In this document: in pieces, positions 45,580 through 58,168 of the stretch
How positions within the stretch are numbered: the first letter of the stretch is position 1
Layout of the letters: every line of letters starts with the position of its first letter
From: Phaffia rhodozyma
Taxonomy: Eukaryota; Basidiomycota; Tremellomycetes; Cystofilobasidiales; Mrakiaceae
Direction: 5' to 3'
Length of the DNA stretch: 64,000 bases
NCBI GenBank assembly: GCA_014706385.1
Contig: JACGZH010000002.1
Span: forward strand, 2,356,001-2,420,000
The notes under the pieces: generated by a model
Databases searched by the model: none
Seen by the model: only the letters and a program-made list of their open reading frames with translations
Told to the model about the DNA's origin: nothing
Translations under genes and position numbers: made by a program

Positions 45580-47670
45580 TCACAACACATTGATCACGTT
45601 CTCCCAAAACTGCTCTTCCTCCCCGCCAGATCCGCCTCTAAGAATTCCGTGATCCTCAATCAGCTCTTTTACAAACCGGCGAACGTCAGTCGGTTGTAAC
45701 CTATTCTTGACTCTCAGTAACGTTTTTTCAACCTCTTGAAGAGCTTCCGGGGCAGCTTTATAGAATTGGGAACGGATGTTTGACAGGATTGCCTCCCGAC
45801 TGCGATGTAGAGAGATACAAACGCAAACGCACATGGAGTAGGATGAAGAAGGAAGTCCCGAGTAATCAATCAGCAAGATGGGCACAAATTCTAGAGAATA
45901 TTGACTAAAAGAAGGCACAACGACGTACGCTGTTTGCTCCGCCTCCCAACCCCCATCGACCCAGCTTGGACGAGACTGCCAACCCATGACCGACGGCCAA
46001 GGAGCAAGCGCGGTCTGCCATCCTGTTCCACTACTCTCTGCTGCTCTCCTTGAGTACGTGATAGAATTTGTGATCAACTGAGCTTTGTTCTTGATGGCCG
46101 AAGCGTTTCTCCACGGTTCATCCGCCAAAACAGCCCTCTGTAAAGAAAGCGAAGCAAGTGCCAGAAGAACAGAAGATGATTCCCCTCGGTTGGGCATTGT
46201 GGATGGAAAGGCCTGTTGAGAAGGCGTCAGGATGGAGAGTGCTGTTGACGAACACTGAGTCGACAAAGAAAGTGTTGTCCAGATCTCTTGAACCTGTTCG
46301 ATCATAGGAGCTGTTTGGGTCTGAAGAAGTATCTGAAGAGCGGAAAGTCTTTGTAGCTGGGCAAGAAGCGCGTAGGCGTCGCCGAGTGTACAAACCACCG
46401 AGATTCGAGTTTCCTGGTCGATTCGTGGTGTATTATGAGTTGACGAACCGGGAGCATCGATGTCCTTTATACTTTCCCAGCTGGATTTCAGCGTTGCGAT
46501 CACCATACGACACTCTTCCATCCAACCGGGTCGGCCGTCCTCGAAAGCAGATCGAATGACGGACAGCTTTGCAGATGCTTCTGCTACCAAAATGTCTAGA
46601 GTCCGAGGCGCACCCGACCGGGCGCAGAGTGAATCTAGTACGCGGAATTTTTGAAATATTGGAGGGATTTCCGGCAGTGCAGAAGGAGAAGGACGTGACG
46701 CTGAGAAATCCTTGGACAGTAATGAGAGTGTCGATAGGAGGAGGATGTACGTATCCAACACAAGCGAAGGCGTCGTCACAGTCTCCTCCCAGGCCCGTCC
46801 AGAACCATTCTCGGCCTGCACCTCATCTTGATCTGGACTGTGATCATGTTTATCTATGTCCTCTTCAGGCTCTTCTCCAATGTCAAGAATACTTTCTTGT
46901 TCTCCTACTGATGCGTTTTGCCGTTCCATTTCTTCCAACAGACCTTCCTGCTTTTCTGCAACGCTTGTCAACCAGCCGGCTGCTTCTCTTCGCAAGCTCT
47001 CAACCTCTGCGTCTTGTTCGTCAGCCTCTTGAAGATCCTCTACCAAGTCTGCCAGACTGAGGAGCGCAACAGCAAGATTGAACGTGGCGTCTATCCAGAG
47101 GATTGGGGACTCGGTCAGCTTTTGTGATAGTCGATATTGATTGATTGCCATCTCGAGCGTGTTGGATGAAAGCGGTGGGAGAAGGAAAATCTGCGAGATG
47201 GTATATAACGTTCGAGCTCTGAGCTCAAAAGAAAACAGAAACAAGAATCAGATGTATCTAAGAGGCTTGGAACAGCAAGCTAGAGCTATATCGTCTTGGT
47301 CATATAGCGAAATTGTCAGGACATACAAGTTGTAGTGGCCTTCGAATGCCTGAGGATCAAATTCAATAGCCTTCTCATACAGCTTGCAGGCTTCCTCATA
47401 GAACCTTTTGGCCTGTTTACATTGATCGACCAGTTTGTTAGAAAACAAAACGAAGAATCAGCAATATATCTGGACCAGTAAGATGAAATCGGAAAAAAGA
47501 AACTCGAGAGAGCCTACCTTCTCACCGGTCTTGTATCGTTCGCCTTTCTCTTCGAGCTCAACACCATAATCAAGAGCTTCCTCGAACGTCTCGTATTTGG
47601 GTGCTTTGGACTTTTTGATATGCTTTGGAGCGTTGGATGGATCGAGGGGCTTCCTTCTGGGCGGAGCCAT
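45580..47670 (-). CDS. TPR-repeat protein, function not recognised
   Basis: Starts MAPPRRKPLDPSNAPKHIKK (47670), a basic N-terminus that could act as a nuclear signal. Then come FEEALDYGVELEEKGERYKT and KRFYEEACKLYEKAIEFDPQ (47340-47410), a clear TPR helix pair, continuing into GHYNLARTLYTISQIF after splicing. The middle has an acidic stretch (DIGEEPEEDIDKHDHSPDQD, about 46830-46890). The end is a helical region with VEKTLLRVKNRLQPTDVRRF, stop TGA 45580. Its organisation is like TPR chaperones such as yeast Acl4, which binds ribosomal protein uL4, but I cannot show orthology. About 620 residues, four exons. The last intron (45800-45928) is 129 bases, a multiple of three with no stop. Confidence 0.7.
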
Positions 47671-48107
47671 AGTTGTATAAATGATACTGATGAGTACAAG
47701 GTTTAGGAAGGAAGCCAAATGATGGTTCTGAAGAGAGAAATCATGAGAAACCAAAAAATCGAATTATTGCAATCGTCATCGTTCTCGTCACAAACCACCT
47801 GGATTCTATGCATTTTTAGCGCAAAACCTATGGTACAACCGAACGAGACCGTAACTCATACGCACGGTGGACGCAGAAAGGAGATCGTATACGACGCTTG
47901 TTATCAACAAATAACTCAACCAACATGAGGGTTTGCTATCTTTATCTTGCTTATATCAGGATATGATTAGAAGGCCACACCCTCCAATCTATACATGTTA
48001 TGTCCAATGCTGGAGGGATGAGGAACGTTCTTATTTTTATTTTTATTTTTATTTTTTCTTTCTTTGGTCAATCGTGTGTTCCTCTACTGCTATCGGTAAC
48101 GAAAATT
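47671..48107. other. Intergenic region between TPR gene start and GPN2 end
   Basis: 437 bases between two minus-strand genes, serving as promoter of the TPR gene. A pentamer-like TATTTT run (48030-48058) is the only repeat; nothing else stands out. Confidence 0.55.
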
Positions 48108-49701
48108 TCATTCCATTCCACCTCTTCTCTTGCCTACGGCAGCCGCTGCAACCCGCTTTGCTTCCTCGCCCTCCTTCTTCCATTCCTCCCTCTCCCACTC
48201 ATCGAATTCCTCCTTTCGATCAACCCATCTTTCTTGAATGTCGCCGATATCTCTACCAGGTATGCGTCCCGCTATCGAGCCAAACAAGGCGTCCGCATTA
48301 GGCGTTCTTGATGACGATGACGATGGTTGAAAGAGATCTGCTGGCGATCCATCGGTCGCAGAAGATGAAGAGGGTTGTGTTGGTGGAATAAAAATATATC
48401 CGGTCGCTTTGTCAAGAATCTTGAGTAGGTGCAGCATCGATTTCTTATCCTGTGATGAAACGCGCAGAACGGCCATATTTATGAGCTGTAAGACAAAGAA
48501 GAATAAATTTGATAGGAGCGCAGAACATTTACCTCGACTGCTAGCGTCTCGAATCCTACCAGACCAAAGTCTTCTACTATCTCACAAATTGCTCGATTGA
48601 GATCGCCAAACTTTGATAACCTAGGATCTTTGTCGAGTAGAATGGATAGCTGAGACAAGTCCTGCACCTCTGTGTAGAAATCCAGATTGAACGCTATTGA
48701 ACAAGATTAAGACAGCCATGTTTGAGATTTATGAATATAGATTTGTATGACAAGGAAAGAATAGCGAGTCACACTTACGAAGGTCTCCGAACTGTGTGAT
48801 GATGTCCATCTTGGAAAGAACGTTGATATGGGGCATCTCCAACTGAAGCATCGTCCGCAGTGAAGTGAGAAGGACTGAGATGTACTTGGATGCGTCTGTT
48901 AGGTACGATGCATCAGAGAGATGTACTGCCGCCAGCTTACAGAGTGAAAGAAAGTTATTCGGCCATAGTGGGTCAACAGGGATGCTTATATGAGAACCAA
49001 AGTGGAGAAGAGCGCACCCTGTAGTCTAGTTTTCTTAGTCGGTCCATGATCCTTGTTAAAGATCCATGATTTGTACTCAGCTCGACCTGTTATAACATCA
49101 ACTACTTGGTTGGCTAGCTGCATTATGCTCGGCTTCGAGGACGGCCAAAGCTTTGAGAGTCCTCTGCTTACCTGGCCAGCGATATCGAAGATGAAGTATC
49201 CTCCCTCCAATTTGTCAAGCTCTTCGACTAGCCAGTCAAAGTTCTCCTCTAGATATTCCATACAGTAAAGCATTGCTCCATTCGGTCCTAGTCCAAACTC
49301 GTCCATGGCATCTTGCAAGGTGACGAGGGAAGAGATTGAAAGCGAACATGGGTAAGGTAGCGTTTCGTTCGCCGGGTCGAGGTTGACAATGTGGACCGGT
49401 CTGTTTAGCGCTGTGAGAAACTTTTGGGAGCATTGAATGGATCAATTATGAGAACAAGCGCAGAACCAAACCAGCTGGTAAGGGATCGTCTTAAACCCGC
49501 CATCAGACTGTGGAGAGAAAGCGGAAGAGAAGGTGATTACTATACCTGATGCATGCCATGACAATAGGTTGATTTACCGGAACCTAGCTTCGACGAGGAT
49601 CAAGACCAGCGTGAGACTCTTGAGCACAACGTTACTAGCATGGAGATTCACAGAAACACGGGCTTACCTGGCGGACCGACTACAAGTTGACCGAACGGCA
49701 T
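48108..49701 (-). CDS. GPN2: GPN-loop GTPase 2
   Basis: Cytosolic GTPase that helps assemble and import RNA polymerase II and III. Exon 1 [11 protein letters not shown] joins [13 protein letters not shown] (about 49555-49600) to give the P-loop. [14 protein letters not shown] (49350-49395) is the G2-like region, and [20 protein letters not shown] (49225-49290) holds the Gly-Pro-Asn loop that names the family. The switch motif reads FDIAGQ then VELSTNH after an intron; relatives have DxPGQVELFT, so Pro is Ala here. [24 protein letters not shown] (G4 SKxD) and [13 protein letters not shown] follow. The C-terminus is charged, ending GKRRGGME at 48108. At least six introns. Confidence 0.9.
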
Positions 49702-49943
49702 GATTGAGAAAGATGAGCTTGAGAAGCTTGAGAACCAGACTGGTCGACGTTCGTGGGTGAAAACGAAAAGCAAGATAGCTCGAAATTCGGCGCCTTCGAT
49801 CTTTCGACTGATTCAGCATCTAACGAGCATCCCATCGGCCATCCTTTCGTTCTCTTCTTTCCTTTTATAAATACAACTCTGAAGGGACAGTCTTAAGTGA
49901 GTATATACCAAGCAGGCCTAACTCTCACATTCAGGGACAAAAC

Positions 49944-52900
49944 ATGGTTGGCCTTTCAACGCTGGAAGCCCGGGATCACTCGTTTGCCCTCCTCCAGCAG
50001 TCCATCAAGGCATCCTTTGAGGCGTCGGACAATCTCCTCGCATCTAGATCATCGTTTCAAGATTCGGTCAAAGAAGCTCAGAGAATCTGGGATTCATTAG
50101 GACAAACCTCAGATGACCTTGGTCTGCTGGCTAGAGAAGTTTTAGTCCGGGTCTTCAAAGAAGAAACCTTGAATCTCGCCGTTCGTCACTTCTCCTTTCA
50201 CTTTCTCTCCGAATTCGTTCTGGCCACCGGCATCCGTTAGCTGAATGCCCTCCATCTGATTCTATCAATGTTCATCTTCGTTCAAATGATAAACTCGTTC
50301 TCATTTACTCAGACGAAAGAGGTGGATCTGTCACCTATCGAGACTGACACATTCTACGCTACTGTTCGGACGCGTTTAGACTTGATTCTTGCCTTTACCC
50401 ATATCGGTGAGTCTACTCTGTTATATTCCTTCTGGAGCATCTGCATCCTATAATATGACAAGACATTCATGGCTAAATCTGGTGTTTACTAACGTCTTAT
50501 CGTTGCTTTACACCTAGGCAAATGCGATGACAAGGCTCCCTACTTTCTACTAGACGATATCTTTGGTGTCTTTACCGTTCAAGGATGCGAGAAAGTCTTC
50601 GAATTTCTCGAACTTAGGTTTCGCGACCTCAAACTGGTCCGTTCCTTCCGGTCACTCTCCGTGTCGATCTCTCTGCTCTTGCTGATATCGAACCCTCTCG
50701 CCTCTACGATCGATTCAGCCCCTGCCACTAGCTCAGGAAAAGACAACTGGTCTTCAACTTCTTAGAGCATGCAACGTTTTACTCTCCCGGCTCTCTAAAT
50801 CTCAAGACGCGCTGTTTTGCGGTCGAATTCTGTCCTTCATGTCATCTGCTTTTGGTCTAGGCGCACGGAGTGGAGTCAACCTTCGTGGAGATTTTAATAC
50901 AAAGAACGAAACGGATTTCGAAGATCTCCAGAAAGACGAGAAACCGATGGGTGATGAGGAGGCTAAGGAAAAGGATGTTGTTATGGAAGAGGATGAGAAG
51001 GCTGACCAGAAGAAGGAGGAAGATTCCGACAAGAAGGATGAGGGCGAGATTATGGAGGAACTGGAGGAGGGCGAAACCCATGATGAAGAGACCGCCACGA
51101 GTTCAGAAAAGGCTAAAGCCAACGGTCCCACCGGTTTGTCTCGCTCTCCTCCGTCTGTACTTTGCTTGTTTTGACAGCCTCAAGGATTGACCCTTTTCTC
51201 TCCTATCGTCTCTCCTCTCTGGCTGCCGATCTTGATGGCCAATTCAGTCGAACTCAAAGAACCATTCTACACGTCGTTCTGGTGTCTGCAGCCATATTTC
51301 ACCAATCCTTCTCTGTTGACAACATCTTCCTCGACAAGCGCCACCTCTGTTTTCACACCCACTCCTACATCTAACTCTACCCCACTCTCCTCGGCATCAT
51401 CGTTCAATCAGTTCATGATGCGCCTGGACCGAGTGCTCCGTACGTTCTCGGAACGAACAGAGCGCGAAAAGGTTTTGAGAGGTACGGGCGATGGTTCAAA
51501 GAAAGGCAAGGAGGTTGCATCGAGAGAAGAGACCGAGGAAGATGAGTTGAGCGGACTGAGTGAGATTTTCACAGCAAAGTTCTTAACCAGACCGGGTCTT
51601 CTTGACTTTGAGGTGCGTCAATTTTTTGCGCATCAGTGCTTTTGTTTACTCCTCTTTCTTTTCAAAGGTCGATAGCAAAGCCATGCTTATCAAGAAACGT
51701 CTGTCTCTCTGACCGACTCCTTGGTCGTTTTGTTGTTCTCTCAGCTATCGGACGTCGCATTCCGTCGACAGATTCTCGTTCAGGCCCTTATCCTTCTCCA
51801 CTTTCTTCGGCAGTTCATTCCATCCGAGGGTTTACCCAACGGACCAGGAAAGATCGCCAAAACCAAAATGATGGACTTTTCGCTGGACCAAGAAATGGTA
51901 CGTGGTCTGACGCCAATCGACCTGCATCTTTTCGTATAGTGTTCGCTCCAGACTTTGACCTTAACGTTGGCTACTCTCGTGTTGCCTTTCTGTCTGACCA
52001 GATCAAATCGGTGAACACCATGTGGGAAGCGTGTTTCAGAGAGATCAACGCGACGTGGCCTCTCGGCAACAGATTTTCGAAAACAATGGAGGACGTGCTG
52101 AAGAAAGAAACCCGATGGGTGTGTCTTGAAACTCTCCTCCCTTTTGCCTTTCCTTATGAAAATAAGATGCAAAAAGTCGGTAGACTGATGTGGTGTCTTT
52201 GTTTGTTTTTATCGCTCTGACACAGAGTGCTTGGAAAGACTCGGCATGTCCGCCGTATGACAAATCGCCATTGACGGCCTCAGACCTTGAGGAAGTTCGT
52301 GCAAAGCGAATTAGACTCGAGAACGCGCCTGCTCCAAGAGTGCAGTTCGCGCTTGGCACGCCCGCGTTGAGTGAGCTGTGGGAGGAAAACAAGCTGACAG
52401 GATTGGATCAGCTAGAGAACCCAAGACCGTGAGTAGATGAGTTGTGCCCAAAGGGGGAAAGCCAAAGGACGGGGAAGACTGACAACCAGAAGAATGGAAA
52501 GGTCGAAAGCTGATCGGACTTGAGTCTTCTTCTTGTTGTTGTAATTTCATATCCTTGCTTCGAAACATATCACCAGGCTGGATGAGATAAACTCGTACGC
52601 AACTCGACTGAAGAGGGAAGACCTCCTGGCAAGCAATCGAAAACGATCGCTCGAGAAAGCTGGGATCGCTGGTCCCGATCTCAAGACTGATGACCAACTC
52701 TTACAAATCGAAGAAGTTTGTCTCTCATTTACTCTGATCCGTCTTTTGCCGTTGGGCCTTGTCAAACAACTATCTGATCTGTTCATATTTTTATTTTATT
52801 TTTAAATGATAAAAATGATAACGACAAAAGAGAAAAGCTTCGTTGACGTTCCGAGCTGTACGACAAGCGACCCGGTCGTCTCTTCATCTGTTCAGTAGAG

Positions 52901-53448
52901 TGAAGCCCATGGCGGGCAGACCGAACATCGCTCCGATCTACGTGTCGATGCTGCTCGATGCGGAAAAGGCCGAAAAGGAAGAGAGAGCGGAGAAAGCGGC
53001 AAAGGAGCTTGCCAGTGTGGTCTCGGTGACACCGATTCCGGAACAGGGGCCGATATCAGAAGCAGCATCGCCGATAGCATCCGTCGTTCCTGTGCCTGCT
53101 GACGAGAAGGAAACCATCGATGTTGATCAAGCAGTAGAGGAAGAAAGGGCGGGGGAGGAGGAGGAGGAGGAGAAAAAGGAGGAAGATGAGAAAGAGGGCA
53201 AAGAAGGAGACGGTGAGGATGACAAAGGAGAACAGGAGCAGCTCATTGAGAAAAAAGAAGGGGATGTGGAAAAGACCGACGCAGTAGCCAAGGAAGATGT
53301 GGAGATGACGGAGGAGGTAGAAACAGCCAGGGATGAGGTCGAAGGTGAGAAGACTAAGGAAGAGGTAGAGTCTGCAAGCGGGGAGACGACTGTCAAGGAA
53401 TCGGTCGCTGCTCCTGTTGTAGAAGAAACGTCGGTTGTCATGGAATGA
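49944..53448 (+). CDS. HPR1: THO complex subunit 1 (Hpr1/THOC1)
   Basis: Nuclear mRNP biogenesis and transcription-coupled export factor that limits R-loops. Conserved parts in order: MVGLSTLEARDHSFALLQQS start (49944); DTFYATVRTRLDLILAFTHI; YFLLDDIFGVFTVQGCEKVF with EFLELR (50535-50620); LQLLRACNVLLSRLSKSQDA, LFCGRILSFMSSAFGLGARS, GVNLRGDFN (50755-50900); FYTSFWCLQPYFTNP (51265-51310); and LSDVAFRRQILVQALILLHF (51737-51800). An acidic segment (50930-51110) sits between the GVNLRGDFN and FWCLQPYF blocks. The C-terminal exon (52890-53448) is strongly Glu/Lys-rich with repeats of EEE and EKKE, and ends ETSVVME. Around nine introns. The C-terminal acidic tail is species-specific in this family. 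Confidence 0.88.
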
Positions 53449-53682
53449 TCGCTAGCTCGCTTGCGTGTTTAAAATAGTTGTCTATCTTGACGATGTATAT
53501 CATGTTAACGACCAAATCATACTCTTGTTACTTTACAAACTCTGTCTTTGTATTGTTTATTCTGTATGATTCCTCTGTTACTGTGGTTTGTTTGTTTGTT
53601 TTTCTTTTTATCGTTGACAAGTCTAAACAGAAGACACCATCTGGCTCCCTTCAGACTTTCCTTCTTTCTCTTGCCATGTGGC
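53449..53682. other. Convergent 3' intergenic spacer
   Basis: 234 bases between the THO subunit and the mitochondrial-type gene, with a GTTT tetramer run near 53590. Confidence 0.5.
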
Positions 53683-55052
53683 TCATGCCTCGGCCTGGGT
53701 TTGAGCCAGGGGCAACAGAACTTCACCAGCCCACTTCAAAGGGAACGCGCTAGCCTCCAGCTGATCTCTCACCACGCTCTTCTCCTCTGCGGTCAACTCC
53801 TGCTGGGCGAACGTTTCCGGGACGACCGCGCTCAGCCTGCTCTGCAAGTTCCCGTACGCTGCCTGTCCGCTGTTGTCCGGGAGGTGGGAGTAATGATTGA
53901 GCAACAACGAGGTGATCACCGGATCGAGCGGGAGATGTCTGTCGGTCTGCTCGGCCACCCAGGCGACTTCTTCCTTGGTGAGATCTCTCGAGCGACCTGC
54001 TTCTTCTGAGCCGACGAAGAGTAACCTGACGAAATCTCTGAAGAACGCCGGGACGGGGATCGACCCGACGGGCTCGATCGATGCGGGGACCTTGGCCATG
54101 GGTGTAGGAGTGGAAAGCGTGGTGAAGTGAGGTTTTCTTCGGTCAAACAGGAGGATGTCTCCCCGGGTAGAGACCTCTTCTCTGATCTTTTTGAGGATCT
54201 CGGAAGTTTCTTGGGCGCTCGGTGGGGTTGATTCGTAAGTCGGGACGATGTAGGCCGGTCTGGAGGGAGAAGAGATATGAAGACCGAACGACGTCGGGTT
54301 CATCAAAGCGTATAGGACAGGGTAGGGGGAGGACGAAGCCATGGATCGCTCTGTGAAAGGGAAAGGGGGGGAGGGGGAGGGGGAGAGAGATCAACAACCA
54401 GATCGGCTGACCAGGGAGATTCCCTAAGAAAAGAAAGAGCGAGAGAGCGAAAAGAAGAAAGAACGAACCGATGACGAGCTGTGCGAGATCCCAATCGATC
54501 TGACCACCGTTGAGCCTCCATATCTTGAGGTACTCGAAAAACTCTCTTGTCTCTGCAGGAGTCTGGATCTGGTTGGCAAGATCTCGAAGCATGGTCGACC
54601 GGGTGTTTCTGAAGAACGTGGTGGCCCCTCGGAGGAAGATGATGTCTCTGCCTAGGTTGAAGAACGAGTTTGGGTTGGCGTCGTGCTCGGCGGGAGGTCG
54701 TGATTCCTCCTCGGCCAGTTGGTCGAGTTCTTGGATCGAAGGGGTTGAGTTGATGTTGACCCGACCGGACTTTGCCTTCTTGGCCGAGACTTTTTATTTT
54801 TGTTTATTCGTTTTGAGATGAAAGGAGGGAAGAGAGAATTCACGGGCACAAACACAACAAGATGGACGAACGGTCAGATTGTTGGACGCAAGATGAACAA
54901 GCCAAAGAAAGAAAGGCTGGAAAGAAAGAACAAAGAGAAAAGGCAAACTGAAACGTACGAGAGGCGGTCAAGCAGATCTGACGACGGGCCGAGAGAACGG
55001 ACTGGGTGACCGATGAGGACGACGAGGCGACTGCCCTTCTAAGGACCGACAT
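53683..55052 (-). CDS. Putative mitochondrial protein of unknown function
   Basis: Not recognised as a named family. The first exon starts MSVLRRAVASSSSSVTQSVL and continues SARRQICL, Arg/Ser-rich and acid-free, a strong mitochondrial presequence (donor GTACGT near 54958). Exon 2 (about 54480-54785) encodes SIQELDQLAEEESRPP, SFFNLGRDIIFLRGATTFFR and TREFFEYLKIWRLNGGQIDW. The last exon holds SSPYPVLYALMNPTSFGLHI, ILKKIREEVSTRGDILLFDR, then a helical C-terminus ending LLPLAQTQAEA at 53683. No membrane helix or catalytic motif is obvious. Its start is head to head with BCS1, 279 bases apart, which may mean shared control. Probably about 330 residues. Confidence 0.6.
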
Positions 55053-55331
55053 GCTGAACGAATCGAAAGGCGAGGAAGTAGAAAGAAGAACTGAACGAAG
55101 AAGAGGCAAGAGAACGACCGGACGATCGATAGGATGTTTGGATGATGATGGCAGACGAGAAAGAAAAAGGAGAAAAAGAAAAAGGAGAAAATAATTTGGA
55201 ATTTCGTCCAATTCTTTTCCTTTTTCTTTTCTGCTTTTACTTTCTCTCGTTGCTCATCCCCGGAAGGAAGAACAGAGGATTGCTCTTCGTCATACAGCAC
55301 ACACACACACACACACGCTCGCTCGCCTGTC

Positions 55332-57643
55332 ATGTTTAGAACACCTCCGGCTGCAGCTCCGGCTACAGCTCGCCCGTCAGAACAGATGGCCACCACCACC
55401 GCCGCCGCTGCCCCGGCAGTTCCATCAGATAGCTCGACCGGAACAGACCTCCCGACCTCGGCGGCCTCCACATCGACTTCAGCCCCGTTAGGAGATTCAG
55501 AGAACGCTCAGGTGTCGTTCATCAAGAGTCTAATGGATCAAAAGTAAGGTTCTTCTCTTATGCGCTTAGGAAGAGACGGGGAGGCGAAAGGCAGCTTGGT
55601 ATACTGAACGGATCTGGACCGTTTGATGGTCCTTTCTACTTTCGACTAGTCCTTACTTTTCGGCAGGAGCCGGACTGATGGTGCGCTTCTCCTCTTTCTT
55701 TTTCTTTATCCTTTTTTTTTTCTTCCTTTCCTTCTTTCTTTCTCACGCCGCACGACCTTCACCCGGACGCTTTCTTTGTTGCTGTCTTTTCTTCTCTCTG
55801 TAGGGAATAACAGCAGGACTCGCCGTCGGTCGACGTTTGATCACACTCGGGACGACACTAGCCCAACGGCGGATGCTGGTGTCACTCGAGATCTCATCGA
55901 AAGACCATGCGTACCCGTGGTTTCTCGAATGGATGGCGGTCAACTCCCAACAGATCCCGCCAGGCTCGCTCGCTGCCGGCAACGGACCGCTCTCGATCCT
56001 GAGGGATCCGACAGGCTGGTGGAACCGGATCGGGCAGCTCAAAGGGATCAAGAGCCACGAGCTTAGTGTGGAAACTAGCTACAAGAAACACGAAAACGGG
56101 GCGAGCGAGGCTTTGTTTAGTTTGGTGCCCGGACCGGGAACCCATTGGTTCAAGTACCAAGGGGCTTGGATGCAGGTATGTCTATCGATCATATGTGTGT
56201 GTGTGTATGTGTGTGCGCGCAGGGTACTCGACGGTGTGAGAAACACGCGAAACAAAGTACAACAGAACATAACAAAAACAATCGTTCTTTTTTTTTCCTT
56301 TTCTTTTCTTTTCTTTTCTTCTTTTCTTCTTTTCTCCTTTTTTTTTGGTCCCCTTCTTAAACTCGGTTGAACACAGGTCAAGAGGGATCGATCACAAAAA
56401 CAAATGGACATGCATAACGGTTCCCCGTGGGAGACTCTCACCCTCACGACGCTCTCGCGGGATCGAGAGTTGTTTCCGGACCTGTTGTCCGAAGCCCGGG
56501 CGCTCGCCCAACAGGGTGAAGAAGGCAAGACGGTGGTCTACACCGCGTGGGGTGTGGAATGGCGACCGTTCGGGAAGCCTCGGCGGCGGCGGGAGATGGG
56601 TAGTGTGGTGCTCGACAGAGGGGTGAGCGAGCATGTCGAGGGGGATCTCTTAAAGTTCCTCCGACGGGGCAAATGGTACGCGGAGAGAGGGATCCCGTAC
56701 AGGAGGGGGTACCTCCTCCACGGACCGCCTGGTTCTGGAAAGTCATCCTACATCCAAGCACTCGCCGGCTCGTTGGGTTACAACATTTGCTTGCTCAATC
56801 TATCGGAGCGAGGGATGACGGATGACAAGCTGGCACTCTTGTTGAGCTTGGTACCGGAACGAAGTCTGGTCCTGCTTGAGGATGTCGACGCTGCGTTTTC
56901 CAAGCGATCGCAGACATCTGAAGATGGGTTCGTCTCGTTTTTTTTTTGCTTTTTTTTTTTTTGCTTTTGCTTTTGCTTTTGTTCTTGCTTCTGCTTCTGC
57001 TTCTGCTCTTGAGTCTTGAAAGCTTACTCGACGCACCCACGCCCACGCCCACCCCCACCCCCACTCCCCCACACACGCTCAAACCGATAGATACCAATCA
57101 TCCATCACCTTTTCCGGTCTGCTCAACACGCTGGACGGGGTGGCCTCTTCGGACTCCCGGATCATCTTTATGACGACGAACCATCTGTCGCGGCTCGACC
57201 CGGCGCTCGTCCGACCGGGCCGGGTCGACGTGGTTGCCTACCTGGGTGACGCGAGCGCGTACCAAGCCTCCGAGCTCTTCCGCCGGTTCTACGGTTCCTC
57301 GACGTCGGCTTCGATCCGGCCCCACAAGGGAGTGGTCGGTGGCGACGGCGACGGCGACGGCGACAGCGATGGGAACACCGGCGGGGACGAATGGAGCGCG
57401 GGGAATAGGGTGAACGGTCAGGTGGACGAACGGGCGGCGCTCGTCGGTCGGTTCGTCCTCGACAAAAAGGAGAGATCCAACAAGGCGATCAGCATGGCCG
57501 CCCTACAGGGGTTGTTCATCCGGTGTGAGGTCGACGAGGTCGAGAGGCAGCTGGAGGGTCTGTTTGAGGAGAGAGCTGTCGAGGTCGATACGTTAGGCGC
57601 AAAGGTCAAGCCGGGAAGGAATCTGAAGGAGCTTGTCGGTTGA
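55332..57643 (+). CDS. BCS1: Mitochondrial AAA ATPase Bcs1 (complex III assembly)
   Basis: Inner-membrane AAA translocase that inserts the Rieske iron-sulphur protein Rip1 into complex III. An Ala/Thr-rich N-terminus (from 55332) precedes the membrane helix [20 protein letters not shown] (about 55803-55860). The BCS1 domain has [40 protein letters not shown] and [19 protein letters not shown]. The AAA core shows [20 protein letters not shown] (56710-56770; Walker A), [11 protein letters not shown] (Walker B), sensor [20 protein letters not shown] and [10 protein letters not shown] Gly/Asp-rich insert ([19 protein letters not shown], 57340-57396) lies in the C-terminal helical lid. One intron (about 56926-57088) contains CTTTTG and CCCACG repeats. 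The call is secure. Confidence 0.93.
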
Positions 57644-58168
57644 GGGAGGGGGAATAATCTTGAGGGAGAGAATCAAGGGAGGAAAGGAAGAAGAAAAAAG
57701 TTTCTTCCCCTTAGAGTATATATGTACTTGGATGGAATGATATCCGTCTCTTTTGCTTTGTAGGTCAAACCCCCCTCAAGGACCTAGATGAGGGACGATG
57801 TAAACGGAGGGGGGGGGAGTGTTTTGATTGACTGATCTTTTCTCTTGGTTGATGGTATGCCAAAGGGGAGAAAAGGCAAGGGGGTGGGATGAGGAAAGAA
57901 GAAAAGAAGGAAAGAGAAAAAAACATATAATATTCATTGAGAAAGAAAAGTATAGACCGGTCTTGTCAAAACAAGAGACAGAAAAGGAAGGACAAGAACG
58001 AGAAAGAGAGAGCATATAGGCGAGGGCGATCAAGATGGGCTGAGAGGGGGGGAGGTTCCAAGAGAAAGGGATCATGATTGGTGAGATGGCCTGTTGAACG
58101 AGGGAAGAAATAAGAAAGAGACTCACCCGGTATGGCCCAGTCTGTTGTCACGGAGCGTTAGAACATGT
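57644..58168. other. Convergent intergenic region, BCS1 to histone H3
   Basis: 525 bases. A and G-rich, with a nine-G run (57811-57819). Nothing supports a gene; it holds two 3' UTRs. Confidence 0.5.
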
